64,000 nt of DNA from an unidentified bacterial endosymbiont (GTDB lineage Bacteria; Pseudomonadota; Gammaproteobacteria; Enterobacterales; Enterobacteriaceae), in contig NZ_OU963893.1 in NCBI RefSeq assembly GCF_918797525.1, positions 2,790,001 to 2,854,000 of the forward strand. The letters run 5' to 3'. The notes under the pieces were generated by a model that saw nothing but the letters and a program-made list of their open reading frames with translations, did no database searches and was not told the DNA's origin. Position numbers and translations under genes: made by a program. Shown here piece by piece: positions 31,920 through 40,983 of the stretch (within the stretch, counting starts at the first letter, position 1; the number at the start of each line of letters is the position of its first letter).

Positions 31920-32376
31920 AATAAAGTCATCATGATTAGAGGTTATATATGTTCAATAACCTTAAAAGACAAAATGGACAGGCCCATTCCCGGGTCTGAC
32001 CTGAAGAAGTAATTAATGGTATGATAAAAAATAAATCCTTTTTTTAAGTAAAATATTATTATTTAAAGTCAAATTCACCTCCATAATATCCACACTACTC
32101 CAGATGGTTTTATTAAATATTTTCACTCCCACCCAGTCAACTAAAGAAATGGATAATTACACATAGTGACAATAGTGCGCGCTGGATGACATTAATTGAA
32201 AAATCTTGCAGAAAATTCTTAAATTTAAAAAATAACTATGGAAAAAATTTGTTAGACTGATTGATTGCCCGAAAACACCCAGCGGAATGAGCAAATGTGA
32301 TTTTACCCCGGCTTGCGGATGTGGCGCTTTACCCTTGCGCGTGGATAAAGCGCTCTGTTTATTGCATCTTAGCCCT
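31920..32376. other. AT-rich gap between nqrA and the MCE lipoprotein gene
   Basis: 457 bp with no supportable gene. It should hold the nqr promoter. A perfect inverted repeat, GCGCTTTA (32324-32331) and TAAAGCGC (32346-32353), lies downstream of the MCE operon, with no strong T run on either side; it may be a weak transcript end. Confidence 0.6.
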
Positions 32377-33027
32377 TCAGGGTAAAGGTGAGCGTATTGC
32401 GCCGGTATTCTGCAGCCAGCGGAGTGTCTCTGCGGCAAGCGTGTCGCTGGCGAGGCCAAAGGCCGCAACGACCTCGTTCATCGAACGCCCGTTTATGGGC
32501 TGGCGTATCACGAAACGCTGGCTGGCTATCACGCGGCGATCGGATGTTTGCACCAGATGCGCGTCAAACTGAATCAGCACTTCGCCTTTTTTCCCGCGAT
32601 AGACCCCCTGGAATGCGGATAAATCACCCCCGAGTTCTAAATCGGCCTGCAAGTTATCATCATCGCTGCTGACTGAGATAAAACGCCCGTTAGTGCGCAA
32701 CTCTTGCGTCAGACGATTACGAACCAATACGGGCACCGAATCGCTCCAGCGCGACCCGCTGTAGACCGTTATCTCCGCATCCTGAGGCTGAACGGCAATA
32801 CGCGAACTGTTAATAAACTGGCTGGTATTGGGCTGCACAACGCGCAGCGAACGGTTTATGGCCTGACCGCTTGCAGACGTTCCCGGCTGAGCGGGCAGTA
32901 ACCAGACCTGCGAAACTGGCGGTTGCGGCAACACCGTGCAGGCGGCCAGCGGCAGGCACATAAGAACAGCCAGCAACCTGAACATATGGCGAGGTAGGCA
33001 GGACAACCTATGATTGAAAGCGGTCAT
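32377..33027 (-). CDS. MCE-system auxiliary lipoprotein (PqiC/DUF330-like)
   Basis: 216 residues. A lipoprotein signal ends in LAAC (Cys about residue 30), so the mature form should sit in the outer membrane. The body (VWLLPAQPG; SRWSDSVPVLVRNRLTQEL; SDRRVIASQRFVIRQPIN) fits ABC-type transport auxiliary lipoproteins, partners of MCE proteins. The ATG at 33027 shares a base with the MCE stop; the Met at 32985, 14 codons later, gives a more normal signal peptide, and neither has a clear ribosome-binding site. Last gene of the four-gene operon. Confidence 0.85.
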   Translation of the reverse strand: MTAFNHRLSCLPRHMFRLLAVLMCLPLAACTVLPQPPVSQVWLLPAQPGTSASGQAINRSLRVVQPNTSQFINSSRIAVQPQDAEITVYSGSRWSDSVPVLVRNRLTQELRTNGRFISVSSDDDNLQADLELGGDLSAFQGVYRGKKGEVLIQFDAHLVQTSDRRVIASQRFVIRQPINGRSMNEVVAAFGLASDTLAAETLRWLQNTGAIRSPLP

Positions 33028-33965
33028 TATGGGGTAAACTCCTTCGTACGTTCAGGGCCCCTTAACAAGGCGGCTGGGTTTTCTTCCAGGCGGTTGATCG
33101 CTCCGCGTAATGTTACCAGGGTTTTGCGTAACTCATCGACGGCAGGTCCAAGTTCGTTAAAGCCCTGGATGCCGTTGCTAAGTGAATGCTGATTATCGCT
33201 GACTATCTGATTCAACAAAGCGCTCGTCTTTTGCAACAGTGCCAGGGTATTGGCCGCATTGTTAATCAGATCGTTGCCCTTACCGTCCAGCAGTACGTTC
33301 GCATTGCGCATCAGGCGGTTGGTTTGGGCCAGCGTCTCGTTACTTTGTTTTGTCACCATCGCCAGCTGATGCAGGATGGTGCGGATATCTTCCCGTTGAC
33401 CGGCCACGGTATCGGTAATTTTTTCCAGATTGTCTAACGTATTGACGAATCGCTGCTGATTATCCGGCGTAAGGACCTGATTTAAGCGCAACAGGACCTC
33501 ATTAACGTTGGTCATCACATCTTCGCCATTGGTGAGTAGCTGGTTCAGCGGCGAAGGGGTGGCGATAATCACCGGGATCCTCTCGTCATCCCCTTCCAGC
33601 GCCGGGCTGGCTTCACTTCCACCGCTTAGCTGAATATTAGATGTCCCGGTAATACCGGCCATAGCCAGCCGCGCCTGGGTATCCTGACGGATGGGCGTAG
33701 AGGCAGCGACTCTGATCCTGGCCCATACCTTACCGGGGTTATCCCTGTCCAGACGAAGCTGAACCACCTCACCGACCCGGATCCCGCTGTAATTAACCGT
33801 ACTGCCCTGGGAAAGGCCGCTCACGGCCTCGTTAAAGACGATATCGTACATGTTAAACTGGCGATCGCTGTCGGATTTGCTCAGCCACAGGCTAAACAAC
33901 AGCACCGCAGTGAAAATAATGAGAGTGAATAACCCAATGAGAACATGGTGAGCGCGAGTTTCCAT
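33027..33965 (-). CDS. MCE/MlaD-family lipid-binding protein
   Basis: 312 residues: one N-terminal membrane helix (about 8-28), a single MCE domain (about 40-120, with VSGLSQGSTVNYSGIRVGEV), then a long helical region (about 150-290) rich in Asn, Leu and Gln heptads. By family it forms a periplasmic hexamer conveying lipids between membranes. Single-MCE with a long helical tail differs from short MlaD and from multi-MCE PqiB/LetB. Four bases after the ATPase gene. Confidence 0.9.
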   Translation of the reverse strand: METRAHHVLIGLFTLIIFTAVLLFSLWLSKSDSDRQFNMYDIVFNEAVSGLSQGSTVNYSGIRVGEVVQLRLDRDNPGKVWARIRVAASTPIRQDTQARLAMAGITGTSNIQLSGGSEASPALEGDDERIPVIIATPSPLNQLLTNGEDVMTNVNEVLLRLNQVLTPDNQQRFVNTLDNLEKITDTVAGQREDIRTILHQLAMVTKQSNETLAQTNRLMRNANVLLDGKGNDLINNAANTLALLQKTSALLNQIVSDNQHSLSNGIQGFNELGPAVDELRKTLVTLRGAINRLEENPAALLRGPERTKEFTP

Positions 33966-33968
33966 CTT

Positions 33969-34769
33969 TTATTGCCTCTTTTGTAACGTCGTTTGGGTCT
34001 GCTGTGCGGCTCGCCCGCGTGGGCCGTGGAAGTATTCCTGTATCCAGGGATCTTGAGTCGCTGCCACCACGTCCAGTGAATCCACAACTAGCACTTTTTT
34101 TTGCGAAAGCACTGCCACCCTGTCACAGATTGTATAAAGGGTATCCAGATCATGGGTCACTAAAAATACGGTTAATCCCAGCGCATTACGTAGCGTGGCA
34201 ATAAGATTGTCAAACGCGGCGGCACCGATGGGATCCAGCCCTGCGGTTGGCTCATCCAGGAACAGGATCTCCGGATCCAACGCCAGGGATCTGGCCAGCG
34301 CTGCGCGTTTCACCATGCCTCCTGAAAGTGAGGATGGATATTTATCTCCGGCGCTGGCGGGCAAACCGACCAGCGCGAGTTTAACCTGCGCCAGGTGTTC
34401 GGCGTCGCGGCGCTCAAGCCCCGCATACTCGATAAGCGGCAGGGCCACGTTCTCCGTGACCGTTAGCGAGCTGAATAATGCTCCGCGCTGAAACAGAACG
34501 CCAAAACGCTTCTCCAGCACGGAACGGCGCGCGCCGCTAAGTTCGGTAAGATTTTCGCCAAATACCTCGATTCGGCCGTCCGTCGGGCGACGAAGACCGA
34601 CGATACTGCGCAGGAGCACTGACTTGCCGGTACCCGACCCGCCCACTACGCCGAGGATTTCGCCACGCCGCACGTCGAGGTCGAGATCGACGTGCACGCA
34701 TTGTGGCCCGAAGCAGTTACGCAGTTTACGGATACGAATAATGGCGTCCGGGCTAATGTCGTTTACCAT
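33969..34769 (-). CDS. MCE-system ABC transporter ATPase (MlaF-like)
   Basis: 266 residues. Walker A GGSGTGKSVL, signature LSGGMVKRAALARSLA, Walker B ILFLDEPTAGLDPIG, and the H-loop in THDLDTLY are all intact. It overlaps the permease gene and precedes the MCE gene by four bases. Cytoplasmic energiser of the lipid transporter. Confidence 0.92.
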   Translation of the reverse strand: MVNDISPDAIIRIRKLRNCFGPQCVHVDLDLDVRRGEILGVVGGSGTGKSVLLRSIVGLRRPTDGRIEVFGENLTELSGARRSVLEKRFGVLFQRGALFSSLTVTENVALPLIEYAGLERRDAEHLAQVKLALVGLPASAGDKYPSSLSGGMVKRAALARSLALDPEILFLDEPTAGLDPIGAAAFDNLIATLRNALGLTVFLVTHDLDTLYTICDRVAVLSQKKVLVVDSLDVVAATQDPWIQEYFHGPRGRAAQQTQTTLQKRQ

Positions 34770-35911
34770 CCCATCTCCATGAAAAACAGTGCAGCAACCG
34801 CATCCAGCAGGATCACTACAAATATTGAATGTACAACGCTCGCGGTAGTATGTGCGCCCACAGATTCCGCGCTTCCGCTCACCTTAAACCCTTCCAGGCA
34901 ACCGATGATGGCAATCAGAAATGCAAACACCGGCGCTTTAATCATGCCCACCAAAAAATGTTCAAAACCGACGCTGTTCTGCATTATGGTTAAAAACATG
35001 GTTGGGGAGATATCAAGCGTTAATGCACAAACCACAATTCCACCCGATATCCCGCTGATCATGCCAATAAAGGTCAGCATCGGCAGCGCCAGTAGTAGCG
35101 CCAGCACGCGTGGAAGTACCAGCAGTTCGACCGGATTTAGCCCCATTGCCTGGATAGCATCAATCTCTTCATTGGCTTTCATCAGGCCGATCTGTGCAGT
35201 GAAGGCGCTGGCGGTTCGCCCGGCCATGAGTATTGCCGTCAGCAGCACGGCAAATTCGCGCAGGAATGAAAACACCACCAGTTGAACGGTAAATATACTG
35301 GCACCGAACGTGGAGAGCACCGTTGATCCCAAAAAAGCGATTACCGCTCCGACCATAAACGTCAGCATTGCGATGATAGGCACGGCATTCAGGCCAATTT
35401 GCTGCAGATTAGCGACCAGAGACGTAACCCGCCAGCGAGATGGCCGCAACAGGGTGGCAAAAAGTGCTTCAAGCGTCAGACCGATAAATCCGATGAGGGC
35501 AACCAGGTTTTGCCAGAAGCTTTCCACCGACTTTCCAACGTTCGCCAGCAGCTCGGTGACGATACCCGGCCGCTTATGCGCCTGAGGCGCGGCGTAGTCC
35601 AGTAATGCCGCTCCGACGGTTTGCAGCAGGACACGGCGCTCTACCGGAAGCGATGGCGCAATACGATCGAGCGCCAGTATCTTTTGCTCACCCATAAGCT
35701 TGACCAGCAGCGTGGCACCAGCGGTATCAAGTGTCCCTAACTGGCTCAGGTCGAAAACGGCGTTTGGGGGTAATCGAGACTGTAACGCGCTGACGGCAGG
35801 CTCCAGATGGGCATAATGCGCCAGCACCCAGTCGCCCGAAGCAGCGATACGCGGAGGATTTTTGGTCTCATCAATATTGAGTAATGCAGTGAGCGTCTGT
35901 TCTGTCATCAT
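34763..35911 (-). CDS. MCE-system permease (MlaE-like) with N-terminal STAS-like domain
   Basis: 382 residues. About residues 1-110 resemble a STAS domain (PPNAVFDLSQLGTLDTAGAT). The rest is an MlaE-type membrane domain with VGAVIAFLGSTVLSTFGA, LTAILMAGRTASAFTAQIG, and EEIDAIQAMGLNPVELLVLPR. In the Mla pathway the STAS protein is separate (MlaB), so here it appears fused to the permease, as in other MlaE-type permeases with attached STAS. First gene of the operon; some 430 bp of non-coding DNA precedes it. Confidence 0.9.
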   Translation of the reverse strand: MMTEQTLTALLNIDETKNPPRIAASGDWVLAHYAHLEPAVSALQSRLPPNAVFDLSQLGTLDTAGATLLVKLMGEQKILALDRIAPSLPVERRVLLQTVGAALLDYAAPQAHKRPGIVTELLANVGKSVESFWQNLVALIGFIGLTLEALFATLLRPSRWRVTSLVANLQQIGLNAVPIIAMLTFMVGAVIAFLGSTVLSTFGASIFTVQLVVFSFLREFAVLLTAILMAGRTASAFTAQIGLMKANEEIDAIQAMGLNPVELLVLPRVLALLLALPMLTFIGMISGISGGIVVCALTLDISPTMFLTIMQNSVGFEHFLVGMIKAPVFAFLIAIIGCLEGFKVSGSAESVGAHTTASVVHSIFVVILLDAVAALFFMEMGW

Positions 35912-36322
35912 GAGGACCTGTAATTACTCAATCTGTTCAATGGGCCTGCACGCAGACCGGAAAAAGATGTCATTACGTCGAACATTTTGCCGTGCTGTAA
36001 CAACGAACCAGCGGCGCTTTTCTAATAATAGATATCATATTAGGCCACAGTCGTATGCCGAACGCTAAGCTCGCACGGTGTCTTTACAAAGATTTTATCA
36101 GGGAAAATAAGTACCTGGCAGCGGTATTAACCTTGATATTTGATAAAGGTTTGCTCTTCACGCAATCTGTTTAGCATAGCGTTAAAGCAGTATTAAGACG
36201 ACTCAAGACCCGTACTGCGCTCAGCTAGGGTGCTGGGTGTTTATGTCAACACTATTACCATGCTTGATAATTGCGCCAGCCCCCTGCGTGCGGCGTAACG
36301 CAGGTGCAGTTGCCCGGAGGTT
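35912..36322. other. Non-coding stretch between MCE operon and IS remnant
   Basis: About 410 bp with no supportable gene. It should contain the MCE operon promoter. A hairpin, CCTGCGT (36283-36289) with ACGCAGG (36298-36304), lies just outside the IS end. Otherwise nothing recognised. Confidence 0.55.
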
Positions 36323-37508
36323 CAGGGCAAACGCATGAATTAAATTTGTGTTAAAGCCTTCATTTCCTCACCACGAAATCTACGTTCTACGCAGGCTGCG
36401 AGCACTTCCTCTATGTAACATGTACTTAACGCCGCTTTCTTTTCCTCTTCATCGCGGCTTTGAAGCCCTTATAACCCCTTAATAGATTCAGTGCCATCTT
36501 CTTTATTTCTGATATTATTTCAGCTACGTTTCCTCTTCTTATTCGGCTGGCATCTTCATTCATTTTTACATCCAAAACCCAATGGAGGCTATTCTCAATC
36601 CGCCAGTGCGCTCTGATAGCATGTACTCATTCTTTAGCATCCAAATCCTTTGAAAAAGTATAATATCGGATACTTGCACCTTCCGCTGATTTCTCTTCTT
36701 TTTCCTGTCTGAATAAAAGCGCCACACAAAGTTTCTTTAACCCTTTCCATTCAAACTCAAAATCACAAAAATCAGAGGTTACATCACTGACATTATGTAA
36801 GCGAGTTTCCTTTCTTCCATGACTAATCTCCTGCGTGCTAAATGAATCACCTTCACAATCGGAAAATAGCGCTACCGGAAATTTTTCTTCGAATGCATGA
36901 TGCAATTTACCCTGATTGTCTTTGACTGCCTGAAGATAATCAGCCTTTTTATCTTTGATTTTAGATGCAATATCTTTCTGACAACCCATAGCATCAATAG
37001 TTATCAAATATTTCTTTAAATCTAGTAAGTTAAGCAATTCCGGGATGGCTGCGATCGCATTACTTTTGGCTTCCGTTTTCACCTGCCCCAGCACAACACC
37101 ATTTTCGGTCGAGGATGCACTTACCATATGAATTGCTCCTTTTCTTTTGCCTTTATCGCAGGAGCCTCTTATGGTCTTTCCGTCTATTGCAATAATTTCA
37201 CCATCTGTTATTTCATGGTACACCTGCATCCATTCAATAAACATCTTTTCAAACGCCAGACTATCAATATTACTCACCACTCGCGCAATGGTATCATCAA
37301 CAGGGATACCATTATTAAAATCACCCTATTTCTTTAGCCATTCGAGACGTTCGTGACCAAAATCTTCAATCTCCTGCCACTCATCAGCACCGGCAATGTC
37401 GGCACAAACAGTAATAAATAAAATATCGTATAATTTGTGTTTAACTTTCCTTTGCTGCCGTATATCAGGAATAACAGAAATATAATCAAGCAAGCTTTGA
37501 ATGCTCAT
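36323..37508 (-). mobile_element. Decayed ISAs1-family (H-repeat-like) insertion sequence
   Basis: Contains a broken ISAs1-type DDE transposase. CAGGGCAAACGCATG at 36323-36337, right after the transposase stop, is a plausible terminal inverted-repeat end; I found no matching copy (CATGCGTTTGCCCTG) on the other side, so that boundary is unknown and 37508 is simply the transposase start. No target-site duplication was found. Confidence 0.8.
36340..37508 (-). pseudogene. Broken ISAs1/H-repeat transposase
   Basis: The frame opens with MSIQSLLDYISVIPDIRQQR, typical of H-repeat-associated proteins, and includes AIDGKTIRGS and ITIDAMGCQKDIA, carrying two catalytic Asp residues. It is interrupted by an in-frame TAG (37326-37328, where LEWLKKYGDF is expected), an in-frame TGA (36627-36629, after DLDAKE), and a frameshift near 36430 that ends the main frame at 36426; the adjacent frame continues as [16 protein letters not shown] to a TAA at 36340. 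So the protein cannot be made intact. Base composition is AT-richer than the neighbours. Confidence 0.88.
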
Positions 37509-37582
37509 CTGATGTCTTTTTTATCTTTATTAGCAATGCTGAAGGTTAAATTTTAATCATTTCAGGGAACTATAACCAGGAC

Positions 37583-37608
37583 AAAACCGTGATTTGCATC
37601 ACGGTTTT
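37583..37608. terminator. Orphan bidirectional terminator-like hairpin
   Basis: AAAACCGTGAT pairs perfectly with ATCACGGTTTT around TTGC (11 bp stem). No intact gene ends beside it; it may have served a gene lost around the IS insertion, or the small peptide gene at 37792-37860. Confidence 0.75.
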
Positions 37609-37791
37609 CATGAGCTTGCCATCAATTCAATATTTGCATGTTACTGGCTGACGATAAATGTAGTAGCCGAATCATTCCAGGATTATTCCAATAATAAAAT
37701 CTGATTTATCAAAACGCCCATTTACGCCACAGAGCAAACTAACATAAGCCATTGATTAAAAATCAAAAATAATAAAAATCCGCCATATCCA

Positions 37792-37860
37792 TTAATGCGC
37801 TGCAATTATTATTGCCACTATCACAATGAGTAGATTTGCCTTTTTCATGAGTGACTTCAT
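37792..37860 (-). CDS. Candidate 22-residue hydrophobic peptide
   Basis: Minus-strand ATG at 37860 preceded by GGAGG eight bases away, a strong ribosome-binding site. The peptide begins MKSLMKKANLL, continues with an unbroken Ile/Val/Ala stretch and ends IAAH, so it would be a single membrane helix with a basic N terminus. Size and shape resemble small membrane proteins and type I toxins, but I recognise no specific family. The bidirectional hairpin at 37583-37608 lies downstream and could end the transcript. Evidence is the start site and composition only; no homology known. Confidence 0.45.
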   Translation of the reverse strand: MKSLMKKANLLIVIVAIIIAAH

Positions 37861-38112
37861 GAATATATCCTCCATGAAATATTTATTACATTGATAGTGT
37901 GACATTAATATCCACCTCCTTCGCGACCCTCCATTTACACTCGCTGTGACCGGCGGCGGCGCTTAAGCGCAGGGGAAAGGGATCCTCGCGAAGTACGTTA
38001 ACGAATGGGGCTGCCAGACCCGGCGGGTGGACCAGGCGGTTCTGAAGGATAAGAAAGGATGTCATCCACCCGGGCGAAATTTGCCGGGAAAATGTGTGGT
38101 TCACTGAACGAT

Positions 38113-38144
38113 GCCAGCCAGACCCAGGACGCGGTCTGGCTGGC
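38113..38144. repeat. 12-bp perfect inverted repeat after the porin gene
   Basis: GCCAGCCAGACC pairs with GGTCTGGCTGGC over an eight-base loop, nine bases past the porin stop. No T run follows in the porin direction, so it may be an mRNA-stabilising or rho-linked end hairpin rather than an intrinsic terminator. Confidence 0.7.
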
Positions 38145-38152
38145 CTGTTGCA

Positions 38153-39532
38153 TCAGAAATAATACTTGAAGCGCACGCGGCCGCCGTAACGATCATCGTT
38201 TCGCTTTTTACCGTCAGTAGGATGCGCTTCAACCCAGGACGTATAGCCTCCGAGATAAACATTGAAGTTCTTCATCTTCATCACGTTCGGGAACAGATAT
38301 GACGCATGGATGGTATGGATATCATAATCTCCCGGATCGTTTATCCAGCAGTCACTCTCGCAGTCAGCATCGAAATTGGCGGTATTGAAATTATCAATCT
38401 GGTTGTGAGCGTAGATATAACCCAATTCGAGATTATGCCACAACGCATTGACCCCGGCGGTGAAATCTTTCTCATCGCTGGCATCCAGATACGCGGTATT
38501 GAGGTTGGCGACAACGCCATCTTCCGGATCGATCTTTTGCCCGTTCCAGGTCATGGTAAAGCCATAACCAGTACGCTCGGACTGGTCAACCCACTTGCCT
38601 GACGTATCGCGATAGCCATAGGCGTTATTCACGAGGTTACTCTCCATGGCGATCGCCGTTGAAAAATCCCCCTCCTGCCAGGATATGACCGGGCGAACGT
38701 AGGCAACATCTTTATCTACGTCCAGATCGGTACCGTGGTATTGCTGGTCCACAAACAGCGAACTGCCATCCTCCAGCAGGGTGTTTAGCTCGAAATACCA
38801 GTTATCGAGCGTTTTGCTCATCAGGAAGTTCCCCCCGCTGTCGCTACGACCACGCCCCTCTTTCATCATATAGATATAGCCGTAGCCATCGCTGTAGAGA
38901 TCGTTAGCCGTATTGCCGGAATACTCCACGAAGGTATCCTGATTCAGCGGGAACATATCGTACGCTTCAAAGCGGCCCACTTTAACCTTCCAGTCGTTTT
39001 CCGTGCCAAAGAAGAATATGGCGTCATCAAGGTTCATTTTACCGGTTAAATCCGCCAGGGGTTGCACGGAGAAGCCCGCAAAGTTGCCATTATCCATCCG
39101 CCGATAACCGTCAAAGCCCAGCAATAAGCGACCGTTAATGTCCCAGCGTTCATGATTTCCCGGCGCCCAGTCCTTATTGGCCGAGGTTTTCACCGAGGTC
39201 AGACTTCCGGTCTTACTTGCGGCGTCCATGTTATATTCCACATCGCCGTAAAACTTAATATCACCATAGCCGGATAACGTCAGCTTCGGCGCTGCGGCGG
39301 CAGTCACCGGCTCTACGGATTCAACCATAACGGGATTTTTAGCCACCACGGTTTGCTGCTGTTTCTGTAAAGCCTGAATTTGTGCCTCTGCTCGCGTAGC
39401 GCGGTTTTCCGCACTTTCGAGGCGCGCTTCCAGTTGCGCCAGTTTCTCTTCCAGCCCTGGGGTATTTTTTGCTGCGAGCGTTCCCGTAGTACAAAGCGCA
39501 CTTACTAACAGCGCAATATATTTCATCTTCAT
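38153..39532 (-). CDS. Carbohydrate outer-membrane porin (RafY/ScrY-like)
   Basis: 459 residues from ATG 39532 (MKMKYIALLVSALC), which has TGAGGA upstream; six more codons are open before it. Signal peptide about 1-22. Mature N terminus (about 25-65) is a heptad-rich coiled coil (LEEKLAQLEARLESAENRA), as in sucrose porin ScrY. The barrel follows, with alternating aromatic strands and a terminal RVRFKYYF ending in Phe, the usual BAM signal. Length and pattern fit the RafY-like glycoporins; the sugar passed is unknown. It follows the symporter gene by 92 bp in the same direction, so they probably form an operon. Confidence 0.8.
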   Translation of the reverse strand: MKMKYIALLVSALCTTGTLAAKNTPGLEEKLAQLEARLESAENRATRAEAQIQALQKQQQTVVAKNPVMVESVEPVTAAAAPKLTLSGYGDIKFYGDVEYNMDAASKTGSLTSVKTSANKDWAPGNHERWDINGRLLLGFDGYRRMDNGNFAGFSVQPLADLTGKMNLDDAIFFFGTENDWKVKVGRFEAYDMFPLNQDTFVEYSGNTANDLYSDGYGYIYMMKEGRGRSDSGGNFLMSKTLDNWYFELNTLLEDGSSLFVDQQYHGTDLDVDKDVAYVRPVISWQEGDFSTAIAMESNLVNNAYGYRDTSGKWVDQSERTGYGFTMTWNGQKIDPEDGVVANLNTAYLDASDEKDFTAGVNALWHNLELGYIYAHNQIDNFNTANFDADCESDCWINDPGDYDIHTIHASYLFPNVMKMKNFNVYLGGYTSWVEAHPTDGKKRNDDRYGGRVRFKYYF

Positions 39533-39624
39533 CGATTCCATCCTCATCATTAATCATTATTCCTGGCTCACACGCATCACTTTTCCGGCAATTCCTGAGA
39601 AATGCCGATTTATTACTTCAATTA

Positions 39625-40983
39625 TTAAGAGCTTGCGAATTCGCCTTTGTTTAAATCACTGATCACGTCATTCATAACGTTTTCCGTTAATTTATAAAAC
39701 TTAATCGAGATAGCGGTAAATAAATAGAACAGGGAGGGAATCAACGTGAACAGAAAAATGACGCCCTGTACGGCCGATTCAGATTGCAGCAGACTATTGG
39801 TTTGATAATTAAACCAGGCCAATACCCATCCTAAAATGGCTCCGCCTACAGCAACCCCTAATTTAATGACGAAGATATTGGCTGCTACATTCATTCCAGT
39901 TATTCGACGCTGGGTTTTCCATTCACCATAATTATTTGCATCGGTGATCATCGACCACTGTATTGCCCCATTACCGCCCTGCACTATCTGAATCAGAACA
40001 TGGGCGATCAGTGGAATGAGCCAGAACTCCAGCGGCAGCCAGAAGCAAGCCAGCCCCAATGCCGCATTAAGAATATTGATCCAAAACGAGAGTTTAACCT
40101 TACAAAACCGCGTGCCAAACGGCTGGGCAAGCCCGGCGCCCAGCATAGAGGCCACCATCCCTGCCAGCATGAAGTATGAAATAACATCGGCGCCTTTATT
40201 GAGCACGGTATTCACGTAATAGACCACTGCGCCTCCGCGGATCACCACCGCCACCAGCATCATAAAGTTGTAAATTGACAGTACGCGCCACTGGTCGTTG
40301 CGAAAGAGGATTTTAACGTCTCGGGCAATGTTCAGGTTTTCTTCCTTGATGGGCTGCACGCGCTCTTTGGTGGTCAGGAAGCAGACAACAAACATCAGGC
40401 AGCCAATCACGCCGAAGATACCCATTGCCACCTGAATACCGGTGGCGCGGTCCCCCGGGAAGAAGTAGTCCGCCAGCGGCAGAATAAGCGCCGTACCCAG
40501 CGCGCCGCCAACAGGCGTAATAGCAAATCGCCAGGACTGCAGGGAGAGATTTTCACGCGGATCGGAAGTCAATGCCGCGCCGAGAGAGCAGTACGGAATA
40601 TTGATAGCGGTATACATCAGGGTCATAAAAATATAAGCCCCGACGGCATAATAGATTTTCCCGGTTTCAGTAAAATCAGGAATAGAATAGACCAGCACAC
40701 AGCTCACCGCGAAGGGAACGCATATCGCTAATAACCAGGGACGGAACCGCCCCCAGCGTGTTGAGGTGGCATCCGCTATCGCCCCCATGATTGGGTCGGT
40801 AATCGCGTCTAATAAACGGACTAAGAGAAACATTGTTCCCATTACCGCAGGCGGTAATCCATAGATATCCGTGTAGTAATAGGCCAGAATCGCAACCGAT
40901 GAATCAAATACAATATGACTTGCTGCGTCTCCCAGGCTATAGCCTATTTTCTCTTTAACGGGGATTTTTTCTGCGACTGACAT
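39625..40983 (-). CDS. GPH-family sugar:cation symporter (MelB/YihO-like)
   Basis: 452 residues, about twelve hydrophobic helices. N-terminal EKIGYSLGDAASHIVFDSS and RLLDAITDPIMGAIADAT match the glycoside-pentoside-hexuronide family; the two Asp in LLDAITDP correspond to cation-site residues in MelB. The C terminus is a cytosolic tail. AGAGGT sits six bases before the ATG. No glycosidase or isomerase adjoins it, so the substrate cannot be read from context; the porin downstream suggests an oligosaccharide or glycoside. Confidence 0.88.
   Translation of the reverse strand: MSVAEKIPVKEKIGYSLGDAASHIVFDSSVAILAYYYTDIYGLPPAVMGTMFLLVRLLDAITDPIMGAIADATSTRWGRFRPWLLAICVPFAVSCVLVYSIPDFTETGKIYYAVGAYIFMTLMYTAINIPYCSLGAALTSDPRENLSLQSWRFAITPVGGALGTALILPLADYFFPGDRATGIQVAMGIFGVIGCLMFVVCFLTTKERVQPIKEENLNIARDVKILFRNDQWRVLSIYNFMMLVAVVIRGGAVVYYVNTVLNKGADVISYFMLAGMVASMLGAGLAQPFGTRFCKVKLSFWINILNAALGLACFWLPLEFWLIPLIAHVLIQIVQGGNGAIQWSMITDANNYGEWKTQRRITGMNVAANIFVIKLGVAVGGAILGWVLAWFNYQTNSLLQSESAVQGVIFLFTLIPSLFYLFTAISIKFYKLTENVMNDVISDLNKGEFASS

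Larger units (their letters stand above)
37509..38152. other. 644-bp accessory gap next to the IS remnant
   Basis: AT-rich at the IS side and GC-rich at the porin side. It holds an orphan terminator hairpin (37583-37608), a possible 22-residue peptide gene (37792-37860) and a 12-bp-stem hairpin after the porin (38113-38144). The piece 37900-38100 has a 72-codon open frame without recognisable homology; it may be a gene scrap. Confidence 0.55.

Noticed and set aside
32157..32468. 103-codon minus-strand open frame
   Set aside because: Overlaps the end of the MCE lipoprotein gene in another frame, with low-complexity content.
37886..38104. 72-codon minus-strand open frame near the porin
   Set aside because: No recognisable domain and an odd composition; kept only as a possible gene scrap in the gap note.
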